A stretch of DNA of 64,000 nucleotides from Solirubrobacter soli DSM 22325 (GTDB lineage: Bacteria > Actinomycetota > Thermoleophilia > Solirubrobacterales > Solirubrobacteraceae). Position numbers and translations under genes: made by a program. The notes under the pieces are model-generated. The model saw only the letters and a program-made list of their open reading frames with translations, had not been told where the DNA came from and made no database searches. Of this stretch, positions 41,253 to 54,306 are shown piece after piece. Location of the stretch: contig NZ_AUIK01000009.1 in the NCBI RefSeq assembly GCF_000423665.1, positions 248,001 through 312,000 of the forward strand, in the 5' to 3' direction. Position 1 is the stretch's first letter; each line of letters starts with the position of its first letter.

Positions 41253-42788
41253 CCGCAGCCACGCGCTCGTGCCGACCGCGAACGGATAGCCCGCCTGAGC
41301 CGGCACGACGGCGCGGAAGCGGGCCTTCGTGCGCCGATAGGACGTCGCGAAACGCCCGTCGAGGCCGGCGCGCGCGGTCCCGATGGTCGTCCAGCGCGAG
41401 CCGGCCACGCTCCTCTCGATCCTCACGATCAGCCCGCCTACGGGTATGCGGCCGCCGCGAACCGCCCCGGACAACCGCACGCGGGTCGCGCGCAGCGTCA
41501 CGCGCGGGCGGACCTGCAGCTCGAGCGGGACGGTCGAGAGGAACCTCGTGGCCTCGGAGTCGGCGAAGTACCCCAGCCGCAGCGCGCGCGACGGTCCTCT
41601 GGGGACCTCGAACGTCACGGTCCCGTCGGCTGTCGTCCGGCCCGACGCCACCGCGCTCCAGACGGCGGTGCCGGACACGCGTTGCAGGAGCGAGACCACG
41701 GCGCCGCCGATCGGCCCCGAGGCGTTCACCAGCCTCCCCTCGATCGTCGGCATCTGTGGGAAGGTCGTCGTCACGGCGAGCGCCCGGCGGTTCCCAGGGC
41801 GCGTGAACAGGCCCGTGAGCCCGGCCGTCCGACTCGCTCCGGAGCCGTTCGGCACGTACCCGGCACGATCCCCGAGCGGGTTGGACAACCCCGCGACACC
41901 ACCCAGGTCAAAACGCCGCCGGGTGGGATCCGAGAGCACCTCGATCTGCCCGCGGTAGAGCGATCGCTTGTTGCCGGCGGCGTCCTCCACGATCGCCTCG
42001 ACCAGGTGCGAGCCCGGGACCAGCGCGTTCAGGTCGAACGCGATCCGCCCCGCGACCTCCGGCCGGCAGGGCACGACGTAGTCGAACTCATAGTCCGATC
42101 CCGCGCCGGGCATCGCGTCGCGGCACCGACCGTCATTGGAGTCGGGGACCTCTTGGACGACGGTGGCGCCGTCCACGATCAGCCACTGCCGATAGATCCC
42201 ACTGCCGCCGTCGGACGCGTGGTACGTCAGATCCGCGACGCCCCAGACCGGCTGCCCGCTGACGAGCGAGCCACCCACGTCACCGACCCGAGGATCGCGG
42301 TCGTCGAGCAACGTGATCGTCGCGGCCTCGACCGTCGCGCCGTCCGGCCCGGCGCAGGCGAGCTCGTGGCACTCGACGCTGAGCGAGATCCCACCGCCGG
42401 CCAGACCGGCGGCGCTGACGACCTGCGGCGACTCACACGGGGTCAGGCGATCGCAGATGTCCCGAATGTGGTCGGTCGGGCTGTCGAGCCGGAAGACCGC
42501 CGACGCGATCGACACGGAACGCCGAACGCTGAACCCGACGAGCGACAGCTCGGGGTTGGACTCCGACCAGCTCAGCGACGCGGAGAAGCCCGGCGGCGCG
42601 AGGTCGACGCGGCACGACGTCGCCGACCACCCATCGGACGGTGCCAACGACCCATCGGGCCGCTGGCAGGCGAACTGCTGGTAGGTCCCGGCGTGGGCGG
42701 GAGCAGGCGTGGCGAGCAGACACAGGCCCACCAAAAGGGCGCGGCCCGCATTCAGCGGGCCGCGCGACACGTATCTGAAGTGCGGCAT
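41205..42788 (-). CDS. Secreted protein with carboxypeptidase-regulatory-like repeats
   Basis: The 527-residue product has a signal peptide (MPHFRYVSRGPLNAGRALLV ... APAHA). The mature part has paired cysteines in an N-terminal lectin-like region (residues about 30-260), then GRLVNASGPIGGAVVSLLQ and RTTADGTVTFEVPRGPSRAL, as in carboxypeptidase-regulatory (CarboxypepD_reg-like) domains. Its type is frequent in Solirubrobacterales exoproteomes. ATG 42788 or 42803 could be the start. Both lie in a 29-base perfect inverted repeat, and a second hairpin lies inside the signal-peptide codons. Confidence 0.65.
   Translation of the reverse strand: MPHFRYVSRGPLNAGRALLVGLCLLATPAPAHAGTYQQFACQRPDGSLAPSDGWSATSCRVDLAPPGFSASLSWSESNPELSLVGFSVRRSVSIASAVFRLDSPTDHIRDICDRLTPCESPQVVSAAGLAGGGISLSVECHELACAGPDGATVEAATITLLDDRDPRVGDVGGSLVSGQPVWGVADLTYHASDGGSGIYRQWLIVDGATVVQEVPDSNDGRCRDAMPGAGSDYEFDYVVPCRPEVAGRIAFDLNALVPGSHLVEAIVEDAAGNKRSLYRGQIEVLSDPTRRRFDLGGVAGLSNPLGDRAGYVPNGSGASRTAGLTGLFTRPGNRRALAVTTTFPQMPTIEGRLVNASGPIGGAVVSLLQRVSGTAVWSAVASGRTTADGTVTFEVPRGPSRALRLGYFADSEATRFLSTVPLELQVRPRVTLRATRVRLSGAVRGGRIPVGGLIVRIERSVAGSRWTTIGTARAGLDGRFATSYRRTKARFRAVVPAQAGYPFAVGTSAWLRLQGGAHGGSRRGEFR
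42741..42763 (-). terminator. Terminator-shaped hairpin inside the start of the secreted-protein gene
   Basis: GCGGCCCGC and GCGGGCCGC flank ATTCA. On the minus strand the stem is followed by GCCCTTTTGG, a T4 tract in the usual position. It lies 67 bases past the stop at 42830, yet within the signal-peptide codons of the next gene. Confidence 0.5.
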
Positions 42789-42809
42789 GCCTCTGATAGG
42801 CATGCCGCA
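42781..42809 (-). terminator. Perfect 12-bp hairpin over the start codons of the secreted-protein gene
   Basis: TGCGGCATGCCT and AGGCATGCCGCA flank CTGAT. It begins 20 bases past the stop of the gene ending at 42830 and contains both candidate ATG codons (42788, 42803), so it may terminate one gene and occlude the start of the next. Confidence 0.5.
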
Positions 42810-42829
42810 AAGAAGTTCGCCCCCTTAGA

Positions 42830-43576
42830 TCAGCAGATGACCTGCAGGTGGAACGACGTGGGTGCGGTCGCGTTGACGACGACCTTCGTGGGATCGCTGG
42901 CCGCCTGCACGGCGAGGGCCTGCGGGGTCGGGCCGACCGGGGTCGCCGTGTAGGAGCACTTGCTGACGTCCTTGGCGAACGTGACCGTGTAGTCGTTGCC
43001 GGTCTGCGAGACGTTCTGGCCGGTGCCGACGCCACGACCGGTCGCGGTGGTGTTCCCGTTCGTCACGATCGCGGTGAAGAACCCGTTCGTGATCGAGTCC
43101 TGCGTCGTCTTGAGGTCGGCGGCGGAGGCGAAGTCGGCGGCCTCCTTGCCGTCGACGCGGTCGGCGTTCAGGCCGGTGGCGACGCCCGTGGCGTTGGTGG
43201 TGAACGGTGCGCCGGTCGTCGAGCCGGTCTCGATGCGCCCGCCCTCGGGGCCGACGGTGTTGAACTCGAAGGCGCGGCCGCCCTTGAGGTTGACGGACTT
43301 GATGCAGGGCTCGTTGCCTGTGGCGGAGCGGCAGCCGTAGATGGCGCCACCACCGTCGCCGTCCTTCTTGTTGGACTGGCGGGTGCCGTAGGTGGAGTTG
43401 TTGGCGATGATCTCGGTCTCGGTGCTGAGGGCGAGCGCGGGGTTGCTCGAGGGGTTGCGCTTGCCGAGCAGCAGGTTCCGGCCTTCGCCGAAGCCCATGG
43501 CGACGGAGGGAACACCGATCGCGAGGATGAGAGAGCAGACGATCGCGGCGCGACCGGAGAAACGGAGCTTCTTCAT
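42830..43576 (-). CDS. Secreted protein with NADxVDG motif
   Basis: The 248-residue product has a signal peptide (MKKLRFSGRAAIVCSLILAI, cleavage near residue 26). The mature chain contains NNSTYGTRQSNKKDGDGGGA, a Cys pair (CRSATGNEPC) and LNADRVDGKEAADFASAADL, a motif repeated in many actinobacterial surface proteins. Beta-strand character is high. The function is unknown. The gene is flanked by hairpins on both sides and appears monocistronic. Confidence 0.7.
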   Translation of the reverse strand: MKKLRFSGRAAIVCSLILAIGVPSVAMGFGEGRNLLLGKRNPSSNPALALSTETEIIANNSTYGTRQSNKKDGDGGGAIYGCRSATGNEPCIKSVNLKGGRAFEFNTVGPEGGRIETGSTTGAPFTTNATGVATGLNADRVDGKEAADFASAADLKTTQDSITNGFFTAIVTNGNTTATGRGVGTGQNVSQTGNDYTVTFAKDVSKCSYTATPVGPTPQALAVQAASDPTKVVVNATAPTSFHLQVIC

Positions 43577-43590
43577 GCACCTTGCGACAC

Positions 43591-43617
43591 CAGCCCCGCA
43601 ACAGAGTTGCGGGGCTG
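43591..43617 (-). terminator. Terminator hairpin after the oxoglutarate dehydrogenase fusion gene
   Basis: Perfect 12-base arms CAGCCCCGCAAC and GTTGCGGGGCTG with loop AGA, 19 bases past the stop at 43637 and 14 bases before the next start. No T-run. Confidence 0.6.
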
Positions 43618-43636
43618 CAAGGCGTCTGTCAGGCAG

Positions 43637-47923
<4,287 letters not shown>

Positions 47924-47932
47924 ATCAGGGTC

Positions 47933-48241
47933 CTAGACCATATCGCTTTCGAAGGTGCCTGCAGGGGAAACTGCACGCCGCTCCGCGTAGATGAAACCTG
48001 CGGTTCCCGCGAAGGGACCGACGCCACCGACGACCGCGACCATGACCCCGAGCCACAGGGGGATCACGCGACGCCGGACGGCATCCACGCAGAGCAACGA
48101 CATGACGATCCAGCCGATTCCGTGCGCCCAGCCGAGCACGTACTTGGTGCTGTCCATCCCACCGACTATCGCCACGATCAGGAGCGCGGTGTAGATCGCG
48201 GAGTGCGTGAAGGACAGATACTTGAGCGTGCGGAAGCTCAC
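47933..48241 (-). CDS. DUF3817 family membrane protein
   Basis: The 102-residue integral membrane protein has three hydrophobic helices and the family opening LKYLSFTHSAIYTALLI with WAHGIGWI. Start GTG 48241 lies 3 bases after the upstream NUDIX stop. The gene is 9 bases upstream of kgd, so NUDIX, DUF3817 and kgd probably form one transcript. The function is unknown. Confidence 0.8.
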   Translation of the reverse strand: MSFRTLKYLSFTHSAIYTALLIVAIVGGMDSTKYVLGWAHGIGWIVMSLLCVDAVRRRVIPLWLGVMVAVVGGVGPFAGTAGFIYAERRAVSPAGTFESDMV

Positions 48242-48244
48242 GGG

Positions 48245-48928
48245 CTAGCCACTAGCTAACAACGTTGCCATCCGCCGAAGTTGCGGATGTGATTCTTCGG
48301 GCCAATCGGCAGGGTCCCGGGGCCACCACGCGTGGGCGTCGTGCTCATGGTCACGGGTGACCTCGGCGCCGGGCGGAAGCCATGCCTGACCGATCAACAT
48401 CGCCATGTCGCCTGGGGTGGCGATGAGCGCTTCGACGGCCAGTCGTTCGGGTTCCACGGACCACTCTTCGGCAAGTTCGCGCCCGAGCGCAAGTGCCGGA
48501 TCCTCGCCTGCATCAACGGCTCCGCCCGCACCGAGCGCCCAGACGCCCGCCCACGTCGCCACCCACGCCGCGCGCCGGCCGGCCAGCCAGCGACCTTCCG
48601 AGTCGCGAACGACGCACAGGACCGACAGCGCGCCGGAGGCGTCCTCGCGCAGCAGCCGGAGCGCCCAGCGCATCTCCTGCAGCTCGAGCCGGAGCTCCCC
48701 ATTAACAACGGTGAAGCTCTGCAAGCGTCCTGCCAGACCGTCGTGCGAGGGCGAGGAACGGGCCTTCAATTCGGCGATCGCCTCGTCGGCGGCGGCGACC
48801 TTGTCGGCACTCGGTTCGTACGGCGTGACGCTCCACGTCGAGGTCACCCGCTCGACGGGCCAGGGACCGCGCGCGAGGATGCCGGGCGTGTAGGGCAAGA
48901 CGTCTCTGAGGGTAACCTCAATACCCAT
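48245..48928 (-). CDS. NUDIX hydrolase
   Basis: The 227-residue product has a NUDIX box as GAVDAGEDPALALGRELAEE plus WS, matching Gx5Ex7REUxEE with Ser where the later Gly is usual. An N-terminal extension of about 80 residues (WSVTPYEPSADKVAAADEAI) is typical of some actinobacterial members. It hydrolyses a nucleoside diphosphate derivative, unknown which. ATG 48928 overlaps the divergent gene's ATG in CATG. A longer start at 48955 would run into that gene. Confidence 0.82.
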   Translation of the reverse strand: MGIEVTLRDVLPYTPGILARGPWPVERVTSTWSVTPYEPSADKVAAADEAIAELKARSSPSHDGLAGRLQSFTVVNGELRLELQEMRWALRLLREDASGALSVLCVVRDSEGRWLAGRRAAWVATWAGVWALGAGGAVDAGEDPALALGRELAEEWSVEPERLAVEALIATPGDMAMLIGQAWLPPGAEVTRDHEHDAHAWWPRDPADWPEESHPQLRRMATLLASG

Positions 48929-49268
48929 GAGCGTCGAAGCCTCCGGCAAGAACATGGGCGTGATCTATCGCGCCAAGGAGACGCACGACAAGACCTGTCC
49001 CTGGGGCGGCAAGGCCAATCGTGTCGTGATGTCGTATTTCGACATCGAACGCCTCGGCTGGGAGGAGGGCGATGTCATCGCCGGCCTGGTCATCGAGGGC
49101 GACGCGAAGATGACGACGATGACCATCCGCGTGAAGTGCGACGCCGAGCCGGACGAGCCCAAGCAGGAATCCGAAGAGGTCGACGAGGTCGTCGAGGCCG
49201 TGTCCGAGCGCGAGCTCGTGACCGTCAGCCCTGGCGGCGACGAAGTCCACAAGCCCTCCTGGAATTGA
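48927..49268 (+). CDS. Unknown protein with acidic C-terminal tail
   Basis: The 113-residue product has a compact N-terminal region (GVIYRAKETHDKTCPWGGKA, VVMSYFDIERLGWEEGDVIA) and a Glu/Asp-rich tail from residue about 75. No family is recognised. Overlap of its ATG with the divergent NUDIX ATG suggests a leaderless or short-leader transcript. The stretch 49269-49422 after it holds the second copy of the 33-base repeat and otherwise nothing recognisable. Confidence 0.6.
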   Translation: MSVEASGKNMGVIYRAKETHDKTCPWGGKANRVVMSYFDIERLGWEEGDVIAGLVIEGDAKMTTMTIRVKCDAEPDEPKQESEEVDEVVEAVSERELVTVSPGGDEVHKPSWN

Positions 49269-49284
49269 ATTGAAGGCGGGACAT

Positions 49285-49317
49285 CCCCTCCGCCCCACCC
49301 CGATCATCCGACCTCAA
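49285..49317 (+). repeat. 33-base dispersed repeat, copy 2 (intergenic)
   Basis: Identical in reverse complement to 47328-47360. It lies 17 bases after the stop of the gene at 48927 and 106 bases before the permease start. Confidence 0.75.
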
Positions 49318-49422
49318 GGCTGCGTAGGCCCGTCGGTCCAGTGGATCTGGACCGCGAAGCCCTCCCCGGAGAACGTTTGACGCGGTCTCCTGCCTGACGT
49401 TCCTCGTCACGCAGGAGGTCGC

Positions 49423-50946
49423 ATGTCGCAGGTCATTGCCGCACCAGCCGCCGTCGCCGCGGGCCCGCCCCAGCACGGCACCCTCGCCAAGGACGCCCTC
49501 GGGTTGCCCGCGGTGCTGTTCTGCATCGTCACCGGAGCGGCCCCGCTCGCCGCGATGATGTTCAACGTCCCGGTCGCGGTGTCGGGCGGCGGCTACGCGG
49601 TCCCGGCGGCGTTCCTGGTCGCCACGATCGCGTTGACGATCTTCTCGACCGGCTACATCGAGATGTCGCAGCGGGTCACGTCGACCGGCGGCTTCTACAC
49701 GTTCATCTCGCGTGGCCTCGGCAACGTGCTCGGCCTTGGGTCCGGGATCCTGATCGCGCTCTGTTACGTGATCTTCGCGGCGGCGGTGACCGGCGTGCTG
49801 GGCTACTTCGCGTCGACCACGATCGACGACTGGTTCGGCGTCAACCTGCCCGCGTACGTCTACATGTTCGGCGCGCTGGCGCTGATGACGGGCTTCGCGT
49901 GGTTCCACATCGAGCTGACCGCGCGGATCCTCGGCGTCGCGCTGATCGCCGAGGTGCTGGCGCTGGTGGCGATGTGCATCGGGATCATCGCCACCGGCGG
50001 CCCTGACGGCTACAGCGCGGCGCCGCTGAACCCGGCCAACATCTTCGACAACGACGCGGCGCTGAAGGTGTTCGGCGCGGCGGCGGCCGGCGTCGCGCTG
50101 TTCGGCGCGTTCTGGTCGTGGGTCGGCTTCGAGATGGCGCCCAACTACGCGGAGGAGTCGCGCGAGCCGCACCGGATCGCCAAGGCCGCGACCTACGGCA
50201 GCGTGATCGGCCTCGGGCTCTTCTACATCTTCGTCTCGTACATGTTCGTCACCGGCTGGGGCCTGACCGGCTCCGCCCAGGCCGTGGCCGACCAGTTCGA
50301 GGGCAAGTACGCCTCGGCCTTCTACCCGCTGACGGACAAGTACGTGGGCAGCGGGCTGACGACGATCCTCCAGCTGCTGATCGTCACCAGCTCGTTCGCG
50401 TGCGCGATGGCCTTCTACAACACCGGCGCCCGGTACCTGTTCGCGCTCGCCCGCGAAGGCGTGCTCCCCCGCGCGCTCGGTCGGACGCACGCCAAGCGCC
50501 ACGGCCCGGTCGTCGCGGCGATGGTCGTGACCGCGATCGTCGGCCTCTACATGCTCGGCTTCGTGATCATGGACTCGTCCACGGAGGCGGCGCTGCTCAA
50601 GCTCGGGACATGGACGCCGCTGCTCGGCGTGCTCGGCATCCTCGCCGTCCAGGGCATCTGCTCGGTGGCGATCATCCGCTTCTTCCTGACCGAGGCGCGC
50701 GACGGCTTCCACTGGTTCAAGACGCTCGTCGCCCCGGTCATCGGCGCGCTCGCGATGGCGGGCGCCTGCTACCTGCTGATCGCCAACCGCGCCGTGCTCT
50801 CCGGCGCCGGCGACTCGCTCTTCATCAAGGCGATCCCGTTCGTGGTGCTGGCGGTCTTCGTCGCGGGCATGGCGCTCGCGCTGGTGCTGCCGAAGACGAC
50901 CTACGCGAAGATCGGCCGCTTCAGCCGGGAGGAGATCCCCGCATGA
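49423..50946 (+). CDS. APC family amino acid/amine permease
   Basis: The 507-residue protein has about 12-14 helices. The N-terminal region (LGLPAVLFCIVTGAAPLAAMM, GGGYAVPAAF) and helix 6-8 region (WVGFEMAPNYAEESREPHRI) match the APC superfamily. The next gene but one encodes a copper amine oxidase, so uptake of a primary amine for that enzyme is likely. The stop overlaps the ATG of a short ORF (ATGA, 50943-50946). Confidence 0.88.
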   Translation: MSQVIAAPAAVAAGPPQHGTLAKDALGLPAVLFCIVTGAAPLAAMMFNVPVAVSGGGYAVPAAFLVATIALTIFSTGYIEMSQRVTSTGGFYTFISRGLGNVLGLGSGILIALCYVIFAAAVTGVLGYFASTTIDDWFGVNLPAYVYMFGALALMTGFAWFHIELTARILGVALIAEVLALVAMCIGIIATGGPDGYSAAPLNPANIFDNDAALKVFGAAAAGVALFGAFWSWVGFEMAPNYAEESREPHRIAKAATYGSVIGLGLFYIFVSYMFVTGWGLTGSAQAVADQFEGKYASAFYPLTDKYVGSGLTTILQLLIVTSSFACAMAFYNTGARYLFALAREGVLPRALGRTHAKRHGPVVAAMVVTAIVGLYMLGFVIMDSSTEAALLKLGTWTPLLGVLGILAVQGICSVAIIRFFLTEARDGFHWFKTLVAPVIGALAMAGACYLLIANRAVLSGAGDSLFIKAIPFVVLAVFVAGMALALVLPKTTYAKIGRFSREEIPA

Positions 50947-51017
50947 GCACGACCCCGGCAACCGTCCGCCTCGGCACCGACCTTTCGATTTCGGGGATTC
51001 CGGGGGTGGCACGGTGA
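50943..51017 (+). CDS. 24-residue ORF bridging permease and amine oxidase
   Basis: The peptide MSTTPATVRLGTDLSISGIP plus GVAR starts in an ATGA overlap with the permease stop. GGGAGGAG sits 7 bases upstream, a far better Shine-Dalgarno than that of the amine oxidase. Its TGA overlaps the amine oxidase GTG in GTGA (51014-51017), in a different frame. Translation coupling through this ORF is therefore likely. Whether the peptide itself has a role is unknown. Confidence 0.55.
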   Translation: MSTTPATVRLGTDLSISGIPGVAR

Positions 51018-52945
51018 GCACGCTCGACGCACCGCCCGTCCTGCACCCGCTCGAACCGCTCTCCCCCGATGAGATCAGCGCGGCCTCCTCGATCCTGAAG
51101 GCCGAGAAGGCCCTCAACGGCACCGCCCGGTTCGTCTTCATCTCGCTCCACGAGCCGCCGAAGGCGTCGGTGCAAGCCGGCGAGGCCGTCCCGCGCGAGG
51201 CGTTCGTCGTGCTCTACGAGAAGGCCGAGCGCAAGACCTACGAGGCCGTCGTATCGCTGACGGACGAGGCCGTCGTCTCGTTCACCCACATCGAGGGCGT
51301 CCAGCCGCCGGTGACCTTCGAGGAGTTCATGGCCTGCGAGGCGGTCGTGCAGGCGAACCCCGACTGGCAGGCGGCGATGCGCCTGCGCGGGGTGACCGAC
51401 TTCAGCCTCGCGATGATCGACCCCTGGGCCGCGGGCTACTCCGGCCCGGAGGACGATCCGGCCGCCCGCCGGATCGTCCGCCCGCTGACGTGGCTGCGCG
51501 CCGCGCCCGGCGAGCACGGGTACGCGCGGCCGATCGAGGGCCTGGTCGTCGTCGTCGACCTCGACGCGATGGAGGTGGTCGAGGTCGCCGACCACGGCGT
51601 CGTCTCGCTCCCCACCAGCTCGGGCAACTACGACCCGGAGGGCATCACCGCGGCGGACAACGTCCCGTCCTTCGCAGCGCCGCGGGCGGACCTGAAGCCG
51701 ATCGAGATCACCCAGCCCGAGGGCGCCTCCTTCGTGGTCGAGGGCCACGGCGTCGCCTGGCAGAAATGGAACGTGCGGGTCGGCTTCACGCCGCGCGAGG
51801 GGCTCGTCCTGCACGAGATCGCCTACGACGGGCGGCCGATCGTCTACCGCGCGTCGCTGGCGGAGATGTACGTCCCCTACGGCGATCCCGCGCCCACCCA
51901 CCGCTTCAAGAACGTCTTCGACCAGGGCGAGTACGGCGTCGGCTGGCTGGCCAACCCGCTCACGCTCGGCTGCGACTGCGTCGGCGAGATCCACTACTTC
52001 GACGGCGTCGTCAACGACCAGGACGGCGGGCCGATGACGATCCCGAACGCCGTGTGCATGCACGAGGAGGACTACGGGATCGGCTGGAAGCACACCGACT
52101 TCCGCACGGAGGAGGTCGAGGTGCGGCGGCTGCGGCGGCTCGTGATCTCCAGCATCGCCACCGTCGGCAACTACGAGTACGGGTACTTCTGGTACCTCTA
52201 CACCGACGGCTCGATCGAGTACGAGGTCAAGCTCACGGGCGTGATCTCGACCGGCGCGGTCGAGCCGGGCACCAAGCCCAAGCACGGCACGCTCGTCGCC
52301 CCGGGCCTGTACGGCCCGCACCATCAGCACTTCTTCTGCGTGCGGCTGGACATGGCGGTCGACGGCAACGCGAACACGGTCGTGCAGGTCGACTCCGAGC
52401 CGCTCCCGTGGGGGCCGGAGAACCCGACCGGGACGGCGTGGGTGACCAAGCGGACGCCGCTCACGAGCGAGTCGCACGCCACGGGCAAGATCGACCCGCT
52501 GCGCGGGCGCTTCTGGCGGATCGAGAACCCGAACGAGGTCTCGGCGCTCGGCGACCCCGTCGCCTACAAGCTCGTCCCCGGCGAGAACGTCGCGCCGATG
52601 TACGCGCCGGACTCGCGCTTCGCCAACCGGGCGGGGTTCACGCGGGAGCACGTGTGGGTGACGGCGTACGACCCGGCCGAGCGCTTCGCGGCCGGTGACT
52701 ACCCCAACCAGCACCCGGGCGGCGACGGCGTCGCGCGCTACGTCGAGGCCGACCGGCCGACCGAGAACACGGACGTCGTGCTCTGGTACACGTTCGGCGC
52801 CCACCACGTGGTCCGCCCGGAGGACTGGCCGGTGATGCCGGTCACCCACATCGGCTTCAAGCTCAAGCCCGCCGGCTTCTTCGCCGGCAACCCGGCGCTC
52901 GACATGCCGCGATCAGCGCCGAAGCACCACTGTCACTGCGAGTAG
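51014..52945 (+). CDS. Copper-containing primary amine oxidase
   Basis: The 643-residue product has the topaquinone precursor Y387 in TVGNYEYG (consensus NY[DE]), copper ligands H437 and H439 in HHQHFFCVRLD and H612 in VTHIGFKLKP, and the N2/N3 domains (residues about 15-220). It oxidises a primary amine to aldehyde with release of ammonia and hydrogen peroxide. Tyramine or phenethylamine types are the closest by overall layout, but the substrate is not determined. No signal peptide is seen, so it is cytoplasmic. It starts at GTG 51014, coupled to the short ORF. The 3' end overlaps the converging UbiB gene by 13 bases. Confidence 0.93.
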   Translation: MSTLDAPPVLHPLEPLSPDEISAASSILKAEKALNGTARFVFISLHEPPKASVQAGEAVPREAFVVLYEKAERKTYEAVVSLTDEAVVSFTHIEGVQPPVTFEEFMACEAVVQANPDWQAAMRLRGVTDFSLAMIDPWAAGYSGPEDDPAARRIVRPLTWLRAAPGEHGYARPIEGLVVVVDLDAMEVVEVADHGVVSLPTSSGNYDPEGITAADNVPSFAAPRADLKPIEITQPEGASFVVEGHGVAWQKWNVRVGFTPREGLVLHEIAYDGRPIVYRASLAEMYVPYGDPAPTHRFKNVFDQGEYGVGWLANPLTLGCDCVGEIHYFDGVVNDQDGGPMTIPNAVCMHEEDYGIGWKHTDFRTEEVEVRRLRRLVISSIATVGNYEYGYFWYLYTDGSIEYEVKLTGVISTGAVEPGTKPKHGTLVAPGLYGPHHQHFFCVRLDMAVDGNANTVVQVDSEPLPWGPENPTGTAWVTKRTPLTSESHATGKIDPLRGRFWRIENPNEVSALGDPVAYKLVPGENVAPMYAPDSRFANRAGFTREHVWVTAYDPAERFAAGDYPNQHPGGDGVARYVEADRPTENTDVVLWYTFGAHHVVRPEDWPVMPVTHIGFKLKPAGFFAGNPALDMPRSAPKHHCHCE

Positions 52946-54306
52946 AAGCGCGTCTCCTCGACACCCAACGGCGTCACCGGGTCGTCCCCGTACATCCATT
53001 CGCGGGCGATCCGGTGCCAGTTGGCGGTGGCGCGCAGCTGGCCGAGCACGGCGAGCGTGAGCATCTCGACGCGACGGCCGAAGATGTGGTCGGCCGGGAG
53101 CGTCTCGTGGCGCATCTGGCCGAAGTGCTCGGAGCGGGGGTCCGACATGTCGATCATCACCTGCGTCGCGATCTCCGGCTCGAGCGTCAGCGTCTCGTCG
53201 GTCAGGTACCACCAGGTCGCGTCCAGGAACTGTGAGAGCAGCTTGTCCGGCCGGAACCTGTCCGGCTGCTTGAGCAGCCCGCCCTCGGCCCAGATCTCCC
53301 ACAGTCGCTGCGCGTCGCCCTCGTGGCCGGCGCGCTGGGTCTCGAGCTCGAGCTCGATCAGGTTGCGCGGCATGACCTTGAACAGCCCGAAGTCCAGGAA
53401 CGCGACACGGCCGTCGGCCATCAGCAGGAAGTTCCCGGGGTGCGGATCGCCGCTGAACTGCCGGTGGCGGTACATGCAGCCGAAGTAGAAGCGGAAGACG
53501 ATCTCGCCGACCCGGTCGCGCGTGGCCTGATCGGCCTCCTTGACGCTGTCGAAGCCGGCGCCGGCCACGAAGTCGCTCACCATCACCTTCTCGCGCGAGA
53601 GGCTGGTCACCACGTCGGGGACCACGATGAACGGGTGGCGCCTGAAGATCCGCGCCAGCGCGCGCTGATTCTGCGCCTCGAGCTCGTAGTCGAGCTCGTC
53701 GTAGATGCGGGCGCGGATCTCGTCGGCCGTGTTCTTGACGTCCAGCCCGGGCGCGATCCGCTTCATCAGCCGCAGGATGATCCCGAGGTTCTGCATGTCC
53801 GCCCGCACCGCGGCGGCGACGCCTGGGTACTGGACCTTGACCGCCACCACCCGCCCGTCGTGCAGCCGCGCGCGGTAGACCTGCCCGATCGACGCCGCCG
53901 CGATCGGCTCCTCGTCGAACTCCGCGAACGTCTCCCCCAACTTCTCGTCCAGCTCGGACTCGATCACCTTGCGCATGTCGTCGAAGCGCACCTTCGGCGC
54001 CGCGTCGCGCAGCGCGCCCAGCTTGCGCTGGAACTCCTCGCGGTGCTCCTCCGGGACCAGCCCGACGTCGAGGAAGCTCATCACCTGCCCGAGCTTCATC
54101 GCCGCGCCCTTCATCGTCCCCAGCGCCGTGACGATCTGCTCGGCGGCCTCCAGGTGGCGCCGCTCCAACGCCGCGCTGCGCCCCTCCTCGGAGCGGGCGA
54201 GGTTGGTCGCGTGGGTGCCGAGCTGGCGTGCCGCCTGACCGGCGGCGAGGCTCGACACCCGCGCGGTGCGGGCGATCCGCGAGGTGGGGATGCGGTCCTT
54301 GGCCAC
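52933..54306 (-). CDS. ABC1/UbiB family kinase-like protein
   Basis: The 457-residue product has the family's ATP-binding features: KxGQ motif in GTMKGAAMKLGQVMSFLD, A-rich loop EPIAAASIGQVYRARL, VAVKVQYPG, SGDPHPGNFLLM and FLDFGLFK. These proteins are atypical kinases/ATPases linked to isoprenoid quinone and lipid metabolism. GTG 54306 shares one base with the stop of the upstream gene (TAGTG), so it is translationally coupled. No ubiquinone or menaquinone gene is adjacent. Unlike UbiB itself, no C-terminal membrane pair is clear. Confidence 0.88.
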   Translation of the reverse strand: MAKDRIPTSRIARTARVSSLAAGQAARQLGTHATNLARSEEGRSAALERRHLEAAEQIVTALGTMKGAAMKLGQVMSFLDVGLVPEEHREEFQRKLGALRDAAPKVRFDDMRKVIESELDEKLGETFAEFDEEPIAAASIGQVYRARLHDGRVVAVKVQYPGVAAAVRADMQNLGIILRLMKRIAPGLDVKNTADEIRARIYDELDYELEAQNQRALARIFRRHPFIVVPDVVTSLSREKVMVSDFVAGAGFDSVKEADQATRDRVGEIVFRFYFGCMYRHRQFSGDPHPGNFLLMADGRVAFLDFGLFKVMPRNLIELELETQRAGHEGDAQRLWEIWAEGGLLKQPDRFRPDKLLSQFLDATWWYLTDETLTLEPEIATQVMIDMSDPRSEHFGQMRHETLPADHIFGRRVEMLTLAVLGQLRATANWHRIAREWMYGDDPVTPLGVEETRFYSQ

